A stretch of 64,000 bases of DNA from Clostridium carboxidivorans P7 (GCF_001038625.1 NZ_CP011803.1:3968001-4032000), one strand, 5' to 3'. Shown: positions 35,447-45,995, counted from the first letter of the stretch. Notes: generated by a model not told the origin, from the sequence alone. A program made the numbers and translations.

Positions 35447-38389
35447 TTACACATTCTCAATAAACTTTTCAAAGTTATCCGTTTCCCTAAATTCAACTTC
35501 ATTCTCTAGTGCTTCAAAATGTTTATGTCCACATTGAATTTTCTTATATTCTCTTTCCCTTAATTCTTCTGCCAAAATATTCCCCTTAGTTTCTACTATA
35601 AAATATAATTTTTCTGTATTATCTTTTTCTATTAATACAGCCCAATCTGGGTTATAGTTTCCAAGTGGTGTAAGTATTTTAAACCAATCAGGAAGTTTAA
35701 TATACATCTTGACACTTTTATTATTTTCAAATTTTCTAGCAAAATCTTCTTCAACTCCAGAATCATATATGATATACTGATAAATTGATTTTTCACTCTC
35801 TATCATGTTCTTTGATAAATATCCTGCTAATTCTTCAGTTTCAAACAATTCCTGAGCATAATACTCTTCATCACCTATTTTTTGATACTTAATTCCATCA
35901 ACAATCATTAATCTCATTTTTCTTTTTATAATGCTAGCTGCTTCATCCATAAATTGTTGTGGGTTGCTTTTAAAAGCTTCTAATCTTTCTGACTTTTTCA
36001 GTATTTCTACTAAGGTTCTTCTAGTTAAATTTGTTTCGTTTTGAAGAAAGGTTATTATATCGGGCAAAATAAAATTATTATTCTTTACTTCTTCTGTACG
36101 TCTATCATTTTCTTTTGTTACTGTTCCAGATTTATTGATATCTAACTCTGCCTTTGTAAATAAGAATTTAGCTTTATTGACTTTTAAATTATACTTTATT
36201 TCTTCGGAACATTTATTAATAAGTTCTTCTGAACTAAATTCAACAGAATATGTGGTTTTATACTTAATCTTATCCCATAACTCTTTAAATTCTGGACTAA
36301 TATATCTTTGCTTATTTAGAGCTACAGTTTTTCTATCTCCTGCATTTTTAACATTTAAGTTACCAGCTAATTTTTTAAGTGTTGCAATAATTTGTTCTTC
36401 ACATTCCTTAAATTCTTCTGGAACTTGTACGTTTTTAGCTTTTAAGTCACTTCTTAATTTATCTTCAATTTTTCCTTTATCATCAATGTAGTTGTTATCC
36501 TTTAAATGATTATATATCTTTTCTGAACCTTCTTGATCTAAATACCTTGCTGCTCCATCTATAGTTATCTTTATATTTGCAAAAGTATGACTTTCCACAA
36601 CACCAAACCTTACGCCACCATCTTCTTCGTATTCCTTTTGAAGCTTACTTGCAAATTCTTCATAGCTTTCATTTGCCATTACTGTAAGAGTATTCACATT
36701 AAAGCCGTAAACTCTTTCTCCCTCTTGGTTAACTGCTAGTCTAAGTCCTCTTCCTATTTCCTGTCTCTTTTTAGACTCAGATTTGGTTTCATTTAAGGTA
36801 CATATTTGAAATACATTAGGATTATCCCAACCTTCTCTTAAGGCCGAATGAGAGAATATAAATTTTAATTTAGTGTCAAAACTTAATAGCTTTTCTTTAT
36901 CCTTCATTATTAAGCTGTAAGCATCTTCATCTGATGCTGTATTACCTTTAGTATCCTTTAATACTCCCTTTTTATCTTGAGCAAAATATCCATTGTGAAC
37001 TATTCCTGCTTCACTTTCAATATCTACATCATTAAATAAGGTCTTATATCTAGGATTTTTAATAGCTTCCTTATACTCTTCTTCAAACCAAAGAGCATAC
37101 TTACCTTTTTGATTTTTTCCATCTTTATCTATATATCTATAATTTGCAACCTTATCTATAAAGAACAAACTAAGTACCTTTATACCTTCTTTTTTTAATC
37201 TAAGCTCCTTATTAAGATGTTCATCAATAGTTTTTCTAATATGCATTCTTTTAATAAGATCTTCATCTATTTCCCCACGTACTTCTCCTAAATACAAATC
37301 TTCATGTCCAACAAAAGAAACATATTCATTTCCTTCTTTAGCACTTATCTCTGTAATTTGATAGCCTTTATAAACCTCTCTATTTCCTGATAACTCATAT
37401 AAATCATTATCTACCTTAAATTCTTTAGCAATTCTTTTTATAGCACCTTTTTCCAACTTATCAATTTCTATTTTTGCTTTTATAGGAGATTTTTTATTAT
37501 TAACACTAATAAGCTTTAAGTAAGCATTATTGTTATTATCTTTAGAAACTATACTTGCTACCTCTATCTGTTTTACCAATTGCCTTTCATAAGCATCTAC
37601 AGCATCCAATCTAAACATAAGATTATGCTTATCCTTATGAGTTGCAGAATATCCTACTGTACTCAATGGATTTAAAGAAGCAATTGCATCTTTAGCTTTA
37701 TCTGTGCTGACTGTACTTTGAGGTTCATCAATTATTACAAAAGGATTAGTTTCCTTAATAAATTCTAAGGGTTTAACTCCATTGGTTTTCTCGTGATCCA
37801 TATTTATAACATTAGTATCTTTATTAAAAGATTGAATAGTCATAACCATTATTCTTATATAATCGCTTGTAGCAAATTCTCTTATTAAATCTAGGTTTTT
37901 TGATTTATACTCATATGCTTTAAAAATCACATTCTCATATAATTCTTTAAAGTGTTCTGTCATAATATCAATAGACTTCATTACTCCTTCTTTAATTGCT
38001 ACGGATGGAACAACAATAATAAATTTTGTAAATCCATATTGTTTATTAAGTTCAAATATAGTTCTCAAATATACATAAGTTTTACCTGTACCTGTTTCCA
38101 TCTCTATAGTAAAATAATAATTATTTTTCTTTATATCTTTTTCTGAAGATGGCTTCAAACCATTTTTAAGCTGAATTTCTTTTACATTCTTTAATATATC
38201 CTCTTCATCTAACTCCAGCTTATTACCTACTCCTAAATTGGTAATAAGCTTACCTTCAGTACCTGCTTTATCCATCATAGCAGATACTGTAAAATTAGAC
38301 TGAGCAGGAGTTTGTCCTTTAAATATGTTCACTATAGAAGAGATACTTTCCTTTTGATAATCTAAATCTGAGTTGAATTTTAATTTCAT
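35447..38389 (-). CDS. res: Type III restriction enzyme Res subunit (helicase-nuclease)
   Basis: A 980-aa Res subunit. The helicase motif I METGTGKT is at residues 97-104, motif II DEPQ at 221-224, motif III YSATH near 254-258, and the motif VI region QEIGRGLRLAV near 585-595. The C-terminal endonuclease carries the PD-(D/E)XK pattern NPDWAVLIE followed by FIVETKGN near residues 935-955. Together with Mod it would cut unmodified DNA after ATP-driven communication between two head-to-head sites. The ribosome site is AGGAGG, 13 bases after the mod stop; all catalytic motifs look intact. Confidence 0.93.
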   Translation of the reverse strand: MKLKFNSDLDYQKESISSIVNIFKGQTPAQSNFTVSAMMDKAGTEGKLITNLGVGNKLELDEEDILKNVKEIQLKNGLKPSSEKDIKKNNYYFTIEMETGTGKTYVYLRTIFELNKQYGFTKFIIVVPSVAIKEGVMKSIDIMTEHFKELYENVIFKAYEYKSKNLDLIREFATSDYIRIMVMTIQSFNKDTNVINMDHEKTNGVKPLEFIKETNPFVIIDEPQSTVSTDKAKDAIASLNPLSTVGYSATHKDKHNLMFRLDAVDAYERQLVKQIEVASIVSKDNNNNAYLKLISVNNKKSPIKAKIEIDKLEKGAIKRIAKEFKVDNDLYELSGNREVYKGYQITEISAKEGNEYVSFVGHEDLYLGEVRGEIDEDLIKRMHIRKTIDEHLNKELRLKKEGIKVLSLFFIDKVANYRYIDKDGKNQKGKYALWFEEEYKEAIKNPRYKTLFNDVDIESEAGIVHNGYFAQDKKGVLKDTKGNTASDEDAYSLIMKDKEKLLSFDTKLKFIFSHSALREGWDNPNVFQICTLNETKSESKKRQEIGRGLRLAVNQEGERVYGFNVNTLTVMANESYEEFASKLQKEYEEDGGVRFGVVESHTFANIKITIDGAARYLDQEGSEKIYNHLKDNNYIDDKGKIEDKLRSDLKAKNVQVPEEFKECEEQIIATLKKLAGNLNVKNAGDRKTVALNKQRYISPEFKELWDKIKYKTTYSVEFSSEELINKCSEEIKYNLKVNKAKFLFTKAELDINKSGTVTKENDRRTEEVKNNNFILPDIITFLQNETNLTRRTLVEILKKSERLEAFKSNPQQFMDEAASIIKRKMRLMIVDGIKYQKIGDEEYYAQELFETEELAGYLSKNMIESEKSIYQYIIYDSGVEEDFARKFENNKSVKMYIKLPDWFKILTPLGNYNPDWAVLIEKDNTEKLYFIVETKGNILAEELREREYKKIQCGHKHFEALENEVEFRETDNFEKFIENV

Positions 38390-38402
38390 AAAGTAATCCC
38401 TC

Positions 38403-40355
38403 CTATATACTCATAATATCTTTTATATCATTTCTCTTTAATATCTCTATAGCATTGGTCTTAACTGAATCCGTTTTAAAGCCATTGTCCTTAAATACAA
38501 ACCTTGAAATTTCAGGCTTTAGTTCATTCTTCAAATCCACCATGCCTTGTACAACATCTAATGTAATTTCACTATCCAAGCATATTATTAGTGCTCCAAA
38601 GCCTATGCTAAATACTTTCTTTCCATTAATTTCTCTAGTGTCCACAGGATATGTTAAATCAATTCCATATTTAAGCATTACTTCATAAACCACATCTTCT
38701 TCAAATCTTCCTGGAACAAAATTATCAATAGTATCATCTAAGGTCATTAGAAGATTTTCATAATCAGGATTCCAAGGCTTGATATTAGAAGTATCTAATT
38801 TGAATACTTTAAAGCCTATATCTAAATTTTCTATTCCTTCTTTATCTTTATTTTGGACTATTTTCTCTCCTGCTCTTCTAATACGTTCTTTTCCTATTTC
38901 ACAAATATTTTTATAGCCTGCTTTACAGGCTTCTGAATTTTCATCTGTTTGTTCAGGTAATTGAATCATTATAAATCTACGTTTACCTAAATCATCAGCA
39001 TTAATACTCATTACTGCATTAGCAGTACTTGCTGAACCCGAAAAAAAATCTAGTATTATATCTTCATTATTTGCATTAGGTGAAATACATATAAGTCGTT
39101 GAATAAAATCAATTGGCTTTGAATAGTCAAAAACTTTAATTCCATCAAAAAGCAATCTTACATCTCTTGTAGCCTTCTTATTTCCATCTAAATCGTTCCA
39201 AAGAGGCGATGGTCGTTTAGTTCTACCTTCCAAATAATATTTTACATATGGCCACCATATTTCCACATCTCCACGTTTAGTCTTTTTCCATAATATAAAT
39301 CCATCTTTTTTTAATTTATCATATGTTTTTTTTTCAAATCTCCAGCAACTTTCATACCCTGCAGCTGCGATAGGATATATATCATTACCATCAGGATCTT
39401 TAATTGAGTAATACATATTAGGACGATCTTCTCTTCTATCATTGCTTCCTGTCTTTCTCATTTGATCATATGCATACTTTCCTCTTTCATCTTCATTATC
39501 AAATCTTTTCAAATCATGCTCTGTTAAAGGTAATCCACTTAAATCAACTCCAGAAATCTTAGTGTATGCTAAAACATAATCGAATGAACTTCCTAGCCCT
39601 CCACTATCTTGACCTGTTGTTTGGCCAGTTGCTCTTACAATATTTCCCAAAAAATTATCTTCTCCAAAAATATCATCACAAACTTTCTTTAAATTTCCAA
39701 ATTCATTATCATCAATTGAAATAAATATAACACCGTCATCCTTTAATAAATTTCTAGCTAACCTCAATCTAGGATACATCATATTTAACCAATTCGTATG
39801 ATACCTTCCACTTGATTCTGAATTAGTGCTTGTCTTATTACCATCATCATCAACTTGGCCAGTCACCTCAAAATAGTTTTGCAGATTATCCTTATAATCA
39901 TCCTTGTAAACAAAATCATTTCCCGTATTATAAGGAGGATCTATGTATATCATCTTAATTTTATTCTGATAACTCTTTTGAAGTAATTTTAAAACCTCTA
40001 AATTATCTCCTTCTATATAAAGATTTTCTGTAGTATCCCAATTCTTACTTTCTTCCCTAAATGGTCTAAGAGTTCCTCTTGATGGTGTTTGAGCCATTCT
40101 TATGGCCTGTGATTTACCATACCACTCAAATCTATATCTTTCTTCTTTATCATCTATGTAATTTCCTAAAACATCCTGTAATCTTTCAAAATCTATTTTG
40201 TCTTCACAAAATACTTCAGGAAAGATCTCTTTCAGTTTTAAAATATTTTCTTTTACTATATCTAAGCTTTGTCCACTTATTTTTTCTGTAGTTTCTATAT
40301 TTTTTTCTTTAATACCCTCTAAGTTATTTATTTTGTTTTCAATTAAGTTAGCCAT
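38403..40355 (-). CDS. mod: Type III DNA adenine methyltransferase Mod subunit
   Basis: A 650-aa beta-class N6-adenine methyltransferase. The catalytic motif IV IDPPYNTG is at residues 138-145 and precedes the SAM-binding motif I DFFSGSAST (near 436), the order expected for beta-class Mod proteins. The region between them is the target-recognition part and fixes the recognition sequence, which cannot be read directly. It marks host DNA for the Res subunit encoded next. A 23-base spacer separates it from DUF4391. No repeat tract indicative of phase variation was seen inside. Confidence 0.93.
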   Translation of the reverse strand: MANLIENKINNLEGIKEKNIETTEKISGQSLDIVKENILKLKEIFPEVFCEDKIDFERLQDVLGNYIDDKEERYRFEWYGKSQAIRMAQTPSRGTLRPFREESKNWDTTENLYIEGDNLEVLKLLQKSYQNKIKMIYIDPPYNTGNDFVYKDDYKDNLQNYFEVTGQVDDDGNKTSTNSESSGRYHTNWLNMMYPRLRLARNLLKDDGVIFISIDDNEFGNLKKVCDDIFGEDNFLGNIVRATGQTTGQDSGGLGSSFDYVLAYTKISGVDLSGLPLTEHDLKRFDNEDERGKYAYDQMRKTGSNDRREDRPNMYYSIKDPDGNDIYPIAAAGYESCWRFEKKTYDKLKKDGFILWKKTKRGDVEIWWPYVKYYLEGRTKRPSPLWNDLDGNKKATRDVRLLFDGIKVFDYSKPIDFIQRLICISPNANNEDIILDFFSGSASTANAVMSINADDLGKRRFIMIQLPEQTDENSEACKAGYKNICEIGKERIRRAGEKIVQNKDKEGIENLDIGFKVFKLDTSNIKPWNPDYENLLMTLDDTIDNFVPGRFEEDVVYEVMLKYGIDLTYPVDTREINGKKVFSIGFGALIICLDSEITLDVVQGMVDLKNELKPEISRFVFKDNGFKTDSVKTNAIEILKRNDIKDIMSI

Positions 40356-40378
40356 TCACATCTCCCCGTTTCTATTTT

Positions 40379-41137
40379 TTAAGAATTTAATTTTGCAATT
40401 ATATCATTTTTCTTAAATTCTAGTTTTTTTATTTTTATATTAATATCCATTCTCTTATTAAAATGCTGCTCCTTATTTATATCAATTTTGAATTTTTCTA
40501 TTTCACTATTAATCTCTTCAATTTGATTATTTAATTTATTAACTTCTCCAATATCCCTATCTTTTAAAGCTTCAAAATCACCCGTAATAGATGAAGCATT
40601 AAGAAGATTTAGTTTTTCCACAAAACTTTGGTAGAACTTGTACATATTTATAAAAGAAAAGTTTCTTATATCTATAGAATTCATAAACGAAACTTCATTA
40701 TCTTTTAAATTGTGTATATTTATCCATTTACTGTAAGCAAAATTATCAATTGTATTTTTACTATTATCAACTTTGTTTATCCTTTTATAGGCTGCATTTA
40801 GTAATATCTTATCTTCATGCATTAACACTATTAGCAAAGGATATGGTATTGTCTTTTGAACAATCTCACATATTTTTTTATATCTTGCTTCTTTAAATAA
40901 CAAGACTTCTATCAAAGCTATCTCTTCATAATCCAGCTCTTCATTCTTAAATCTTTTAATATTCAAGTTCTCTTCTTTAAAAGAATATTTCCAGGTAATT
41001 TTTTCAATGTCATTTGTGAATATGTCCTTATCAGAACTTGTCAAAGTTCCATTTTCATAAAAAAGCTTCTTAAATATTGTGCTACCAACATTACAATTCT
41101 CCGGTATATTCATCTTTTCATAAAATTTATTTACCAT
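40379..41137 (-). CDS. DUF4391 domain protein of the defence operon
   Basis: A 252-aa protein with the DUF4391 layout: an N-terminal region reading NVGSTIFKKLFYENG and ITWKYSFKEENLNI, the central YPLLIVLMHEDKILLNAAYKR, and a long coiled-coil tail (residues 195-250). DUF4391 proteins are typically encoded between a SNF2-type helicase and a type III Mod, exactly as here, so they are thought to belong to the same restriction system. The molecular role is unknown. It starts eight bases after the helicase stop with an AGGTGAGG site. Confidence 0.8.
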   Translation of the reverse strand: MVNKFYEKMNIPENCNVGSTIFKKLFYENGTLTSSDKDIFTNDIEKITWKYSFKEENLNIKRFKNEELDYEEIALIEVLLFKEARYKKICEIVQKTIPYPLLIVLMHEDKILLNAAYKRINKVDNSKNTIDNFAYSKWINIHNLKDNEVSFMNSIDIRNFSFINMYKFYQSFVEKLNLLNASSITGDFEALKDRDIGEVNKLNNQIEEINSEIEKFKIDINKEQHFNKRMDINIKIKKLEFKKNDIIAKLNS

Positions 41138-41145
41138 GACCTCAC

Positions 41146-44100
41146 CTACTTTATTACAATAAATGATATTAATTCAAAATTATCTATACCTTTAAATAAA
41201 CTTTTTTGAACCGTTGTGCCGCCTTTATTAAATAGAGAAGCTACTCCTTTTTCTTCTTTTTTACCTATGATATTATCAATAGCATCTTCTAAAAGTTTGG
41301 AATACTTCTTCATTTCACTGCCATTATTTGTTTCTAAATTAAATTCTTCTACTATATCCTTTAAAATTTCTCCATTTCCAGAACATAATTTTTTATAAAA
41401 ATCTAATATCTTCTTTGCATGAATATAGTTATACTTAACCGTTCCATCCTCATAAATATAAACCATATAGTATGGATATAAGGAATTACTTTCTTCTGGT
41501 TTTGCATTTATATTTACTTGTTTTAATGTAAATATAACTCCAGGCTTTATTTGATTTTTTAGTTCGTCCTCTTCCATTTTTGTTACTGCATACATACCTA
41601 AAGGAGCCTTTTCTAACTCTTCTTTGTGAGTTTTCATGTATTCCATTAAATCCATCTTGAAATCATTCATAGTTAAATCAGTTATAGAAATTCCTCCAGC
41701 AATATCTTCTAAATCTACTACCTCATCCTGAAGTTGCTTTAATTGCTTCTTTCTATATTCAAGATCATTCATTTTTGATTTTCCAGTAGATTCTATTAGA
41801 TTCTCTTCACCAGTGGCAGAAACATCTAGAAGCATCATTCTTCCAGTTACTCTAGCTTCTAGATTTATATATTCATCTAATTCCATGTTGGGCCAAAAGT
41901 TCACTAGTTGAATAACATCATTTCTTGAACCCAATCTATCTATTCTACCGAACCTTTGAATTATTCTAACTGGATTCCAGTGAATATCATAATTAATTAA
42001 ATAATCACAGTCCTGTAGATTTTGTCCTTCTGAAATACAATCTGTAGCTATTAATATATCTATTTCTTCTTTTATATCACAGTTTACTTTTTCTCTTTCC
42101 TTTGAAATTGGAGAAAAATTTGTTAGTACATCATTTAAATCCTTTTTAGTAACACCTTTTAAGGTAGACTTATTATCTCCTGATCCTGTAACCAAAGCAG
42201 TATGTACTTTAAATTTGTCTCTTGCCCAAGCTGCTATACTTTCATATAGATAATTTGCTGTATCTGCAAAAGCTGAAAATATTATTATCTTTTTATTGTT
42301 TAGATTTATAGGATTATTTATTTTATTTTCAATTAAAATTTTCAGTCTATTTAATTTAGCATCTCTATGAATTACAACCTTTTGTGCTTCAATTAAAAGT
42401 TCTTCCAGCTTTCTTTTATCATCTTCTAAATCTTGTTTCCATTTAATTAAATCCATATCCTGTATTAATATTTTTACTTTATTCCCTATTAGAGAATCTT
42501 CCAGCAGAGGATCATCAATTTCAATATTCTCTATGTTTAATGAGCTATCATAATCAAATTGCTTTTTTTCAATCTTATCCAGAGTATAATCTATTTGCTT
42601 TAAAAGTTTTGCTATTGTTATTCCAAAGGAATTAATTGAGCTCTCCATTCTTTTTAGTATATTTACCCTCATTAAGCTAACTAAACTTTCTTCTCTATCT
42701 ACCTGCCTAAATACAGATTGTCCACCTTTTACAAAAGTATCGTATTTTTTGTCATACTCACTTCTTTTCTCTGGAAGCACATATTTAAGTGGCGAGTATG
42801 TACTTAAATTTAAATTTCTAATTACCTTATTTACATGATTCAAACTTGGGAATTCATCTGATTCATCGATTTTTGACTTTTCATTTATAGGCTTTAATCT
42901 TTGAGGAAATTTACCAATTTCAGCTGTACTATAATACTTCTCAATATGCTTTCTTGATCTAGCTATAGTTACTGTATCAAGTAATTTAAAATAATCTATA
43001 TTAATCATTTCCATGAAAGTATCCAATGTTCTTTCTTCCTCTTGAAGGTTTGTCCATTTATTAAATATCAATTGAGCTTTTCTTAAAGTATGTTTAATGC
43101 TTACTATTCCCTCATCTTCAAAAGCATCATCTATTCCTTCTGTTATAAAATTAATTTGATTCTTTAAATCATTCATTTTATTATTAACTGGAGTAGCAGA
43201 TAACATTAATATCTTTGTTTCTGCTCCACTTTTTATAACATCATTAAGGAGCTTAGAATATCTGGTAACTTTATCATTTCTAGAATTGTTGTTTCTAAAA
43301 TTGTGTGATTCATCAATAACCACTAAATCATAATTACTCCAATTTACAGTTTTTAAATTTATCTCACCAGAATACCCTTCCTCCCTAGTTAAATCTGTAT
43401 GATTTAATACATCATAATTAAATCTATCTTTAAGTAAAATATTTCTCTTATCATTTAAAGTATATATTGTCCAGTTTTCTCTAAGTTTTTTAGGTGATAA
43501 AACTAAAACCCTATAGTTTCTAAGCTCATAATATTTGATCACTGCTAAAGCTGAAAATGTCTTACCTAAACCTACTGAATCAGCTAGAATACATCCTCTA
43601 TGCTTTTCTAATTTGTCAATAGCACCAATAACTCCGTCCTTCTGAAACTTGTATAGCTTATTCCATATTTCCGTGTTCTTAAAGCCTATTCTAGTTTTAA
43701 CTATATTCTCTTCAGTTATTTCCTCTAAATATTCTCTAAATATGTTATATAAAGTAACAAAGTATATAAATTCTGGAGTGTTTTCTTTATATATAGCTTT
43801 CATATGCTCTAAAACTGTAGCTTTAACATCTTCAACTAAGGTTTTATCTTCCCACATATTATTGAACATTGTTAAAAAATGATTAGTAAATTCTCTTCCA
43901 TACATACAGGTATTCATATCCATTCTTGTAGATGGTGAAAAACCTAAACCATCACTTGTAAAGTCTACTGTTCCATTTATAGAAATATCCTCATCTTTAT
44001 TTTCTACGTATATAAGTCTTTGTTGTGCTGGATTAGGTTTTCTTAAAGATTTAATTTCTACCTTATCCTTAATCCACTCAGCACATTCCTTTGCAATACT

Positions 44101-44400
44101 TGATTGGTTCATTTCATTCCTTAACTTTATTTCAAATTCATTGCCAGAAATCCTTTTCTCTGATGTTTTATCTATAAAATATTCCCTTACAATTTCCTTA
44201 TTTTGTTTAACAAAAGATGGTTCAGTAAATAGGAATCTTAACTTATCAATCTTTTTTAGTTCTTTACTTAATTCTTTGTATGCAAAAATAGTAAAATATG
44301 ATGATATTATAGATAATTTAGAGCCACTTTTGACCTTTCCCTTTAACTCTTCACCAACTTTACCAAACTGCTTATTATCTAATATTTTAGGCTGTTTCAT
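41146..44400 (-). CDS. SNF2/SWI2-type superfamily 2 helicase with PLD-like N-terminus, defence operon
   Basis: A 1084-aa ATPase. Motif I ADSVGLGKT lies near residues 271-279, motif II VIDESHN near 355-361, motif III LSATPVNN near 402-409 and motif VI QRFGRIDRLGS near 815-825. The first 170 residues resemble the phospholipase-D-like module seen in such helicases (KVKSGSKLSIISSYFTIF start), but no intact HKD motif was found. It is the first gene of the operon, followed by DUF4391, Mod and Res. Having a translocating SNF2 helicase in addition to the Res helicase suggests an extended restriction system rather than a plain type III one. Confidence 0.88.
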   Translation of the reverse strand: MKQPKILDNKQFGKVGEELKGKVKSGSKLSIISSYFTIFAYKELSKELKKIDKLRFLFTEPSFVKQNKEIVREYFIDKTSEKRISGNEFEIKLRNEMNQSSIAKECAEWIKDKVEIKSLRKPNPAQQRLIYVENKDEDISINGTVDFTSDGLGFSPSTRMDMNTCMYGREFTNHFLTMFNNMWEDKTLVEDVKATVLEHMKAIYKENTPEFIYFVTLYNIFREYLEEITEENIVKTRIGFKNTEIWNKLYKFQKDGVIGAIDKLEKHRGCILADSVGLGKTFSALAVIKYYELRNYRVLVLSPKKLRENWTIYTLNDKRNILLKDRFNYDVLNHTDLTREEGYSGEINLKTVNWSNYDLVVIDESHNFRNNNSRNDKVTRYSKLLNDVIKSGAETKILMLSATPVNNKMNDLKNQINFITEGIDDAFEDEGIVSIKHTLRKAQLIFNKWTNLQEEERTLDTFMEMINIDYFKLLDTVTIARSRKHIEKYYSTAEIGKFPQRLKPINEKSKIDESDEFPSLNHVNKVIRNLNLSTYSPLKYVLPEKRSEYDKKYDTFVKGGQSVFRQVDREESLVSLMRVNILKRMESSINSFGITIAKLLKQIDYTLDKIEKKQFDYDSSLNIENIEIDDPLLEDSLIGNKVKILIQDMDLIKWKQDLEDDKRKLEELLIEAQKVVIHRDAKLNRLKILIENKINNPINLNNKKIIIFSAFADTANYLYESIAAWARDKFKVHTALVTGSGDNKSTLKGVTKKDLNDVLTNFSPISKEREKVNCDIKEEIDILIATDCISEGQNLQDCDYLINYDIHWNPVRIIQRFGRIDRLGSRNDVIQLVNFWPNMELDEYINLEARVTGRMMLLDVSATGEENLIESTGKSKMNDLEYRKKQLKQLQDEVVDLEDIAGGISITDLTMNDFKMDLMEYMKTHKEELEKAPLGMYAVTKMEEDELKNQIKPGVIFTLKQVNINAKPEESNSLYPYYMVYIYEDGTVKYNYIHAKKILDFYKKLCSGNGEILKDIVEEFNLETNNGSEMKKYSKLLEDAIDNIIGKKEEKGVASLFNKGGTTVQKSLFKGIDNFELISFIVIK

Positions 44401-44544
44401 AAAATCACACTCTCAATCCAATTGTTACTTTTTTCATATATTACCATAATATCATTTTACACGTTTTGTCAAAATATTTAAACCCTACATATTTATCTTG
44501 AAATAAATTCATAATTTGCAAAATAAAAAGCACCCAACTCTTTA

Positions 44545-44868
44545 TAGAGATTGAATGCTATTTAATAAATTAGTGCTTTTTCTACATTTCACAAATCATA
44601 TGAATATCAAAACTCTTTTGTAACACACCACAATATAAAGTTTCGGAAGTAACAAATAGTTACTTCCGAAACTTTATATTAAAATACTATGACAGAGCAT
44701 TATAATACTCATATCTATGTTCAGTTCAAGTATATTGAAATGCCATTTTCTCTATATATACTTTAAATACAATATAACCAAAATGGTGACTAATACTTCA
44801 CTTATATAAGATATATCCCTAAAATTTCCAACTCCACCTGCCACTAACGTAACTATAGGAACTTATTG
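44545..44868. repeat. Long imperfect repeat, copy R1, with 13-base hairpin
   Basis: The block 44545-44695 matches 53245-53390 closely, including a hairpin TTTCGGAAGTAAC-N5-GTTACTTCCGAAA (44640-44670). A second block, 44826-44868, matches 53447-53484 (CCAACTCCACCTGCCA, then TATAGGAACTTATTG), and its end coincides with the last codons of the HD gene. The 44401-44852 spacer holds no gene besides this. Confidence 0.75.
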
Positions 44869-45614
44869 ATAAACCTTCTCATTTTAACTACAGCCTTAGA
44901 ATATTCATCTTTACGTTTATACAATGGAGGCATCTTTGAAACTCTTTGCACACCTATATATGATCCTTTTAATATATTTTCTCTAGCTCTATAAATATCT
45001 TCAACTGTAATAATTCTTTTCCTTTTAATTTTATTCTCTCTATTTTCTGAACAATAAATTTCTTCATAAAACTTTTTAGAGGCATTTAATTTTGATACTA
45101 ATGGTTTGTAATACTTTTCAGAATGAGATAACAAATCAGCTGTCTGCAGCTTAAATAAATAAGGCACAAGCTCATCTCCCACCAAATTAATTGTATTTTT
45201 TATACTTTCTGATGTAGGAAATGTTTTATGGTCATGATATTTTATAAGAATGTATAATTTATTAATTAAATCTTGATCGTAACCAAGCCTAGTTAGTACA
45301 AGTTTGGCAATTTCCGCACTTGTATCTTCATGTCCCCAAAATCTTTCAGTGTTATCCACTAAAACTTTTTTATAAGGCTTACCTATATCATGCAGCAGTG
45401 CTGCTAATTTTAGTGTTAAATCAAACTCAACTCTATTTACGGTTTCTGATATGTGATCAAATACTTTATATATATGAGCTGGATGATTTTGAGTACAATT
45501 TACACAAATAATTAGCTCAGGAATAATTTTCAAAATTTCATCTTTATTACTTTTTATATCTTTACTTGTAAGAAGTATATTATCTAATCTTTTCTTATCT
45601 TCTAAATATAACAT
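44853..45614 (-). CDS. HD-domain phosphohydrolase
   Basis: A 253-aa HD-domain protein. The metal-binding core is LAALLHDIGKP near residues 70-80, with RFWGHEDTSAEIAK following near 91-104 and YHDH further on. This arrangement resembles the HD domain of CCA-adding enzymes and related 2',3'-cyclic phosphodiesterase/phosphatase proteins. The ATG at 45614 follows GAGAGGAG; the earlier GTG at 45623 overlaps that site. It is 15-25 bases behind a cREC-domain protein of predicted cyclic-phosphate function, so the two may act on nucleotide or RNA ends. The last codons overlap repeat R1. Confidence 0.85.
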   Translation of the reverse strand: MLYLEDKKRLDNILLTSKDIKSNKDEILKIIPELIICVNCTQNHPAHIYKVFDHISETVNRVEFDLTLKLAALLHDIGKPYKKVLVDNTERFWGHEDTSAEIAKLVLTRLGYDQDLINKLYILIKYHDHKTFPTSESIKNTINLVGDELVPYLFKLQTADLLSHSEKYYKPLVSKLNASKKFYEEIYCSENRENKIKRKRIITVEDIYRARENILKGSYIGVQRVSKMPPLYKRKDEYSKAVVKMRRFINKFL

Positions 45615-45638
45615 ATAAGACACTCCTCTCGATTATTA

Positions 45639-45995
45639 TTAAGAGTATTTGTTTGGTGTTACAGAATAATTATAGATTTTTATATCTTTGTCTATAAAAC
45701 CTCTCCTCTGAGCTCCCAATAAGGTTTGATACATATTTTCTCTACCAACAGCATTGTCAGTATGGAGGTATATTTTCTCTATTCTTAAACCATATTCACA
45801 GATATGTTTAATCAAATCATATCCCGTAGGCAGTAAATTACCTTGGTCATCAGTTCCTAAGTCGTGATCAAGTGAAAGTACATTTATTTGAAAATTTTGA
45901 AGATAATATTTTGCATGTTCTACAGTATGTGCTATTACAAACCCCTCTGGACAATCTCTTAAATCATCAACATATAAGTTAATTTTTTCTTGCAT
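45639..45995 (-). CDS. cREC (cyclic-phosphate-processing receiver-like) domain protein
   Basis: A 118-aa stand-alone receiver-like protein. It shows the cREC pattern: NLYVDDLRDCPEGF at residues 5-18, the central LSLDHDLGTDD near 40-50, GYDLIKHI near 58, and HTDNAVGRENM near 77-87. cREC domains are predicted, by gene context, to handle cyclic phosphates on RNA or nucleotides; biochemical proof is limited. It is directly upstream of an HD phosphohydrolase in the same unit. The ribosome site is AAGGGGA. Confidence 0.8.
   Translation of the reverse strand: MQEKINLYVDDLRDCPEGFVIAHTVEHAKYYLQNFQINVLSLDHDLGTDDQGNLLPTGYDLIKHICEYGLRIEKIYLHTDNAVGRENMYQTLLGAQRRGFIDKDIKIYNYSVTPNKYS

Noticed and set aside
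34162..44400. DISARM or BREX system
   Set aside because: The DUF1998 protein, PglX/PglZ and other defining genes are absent; Mod and Res are clear type III subunits.
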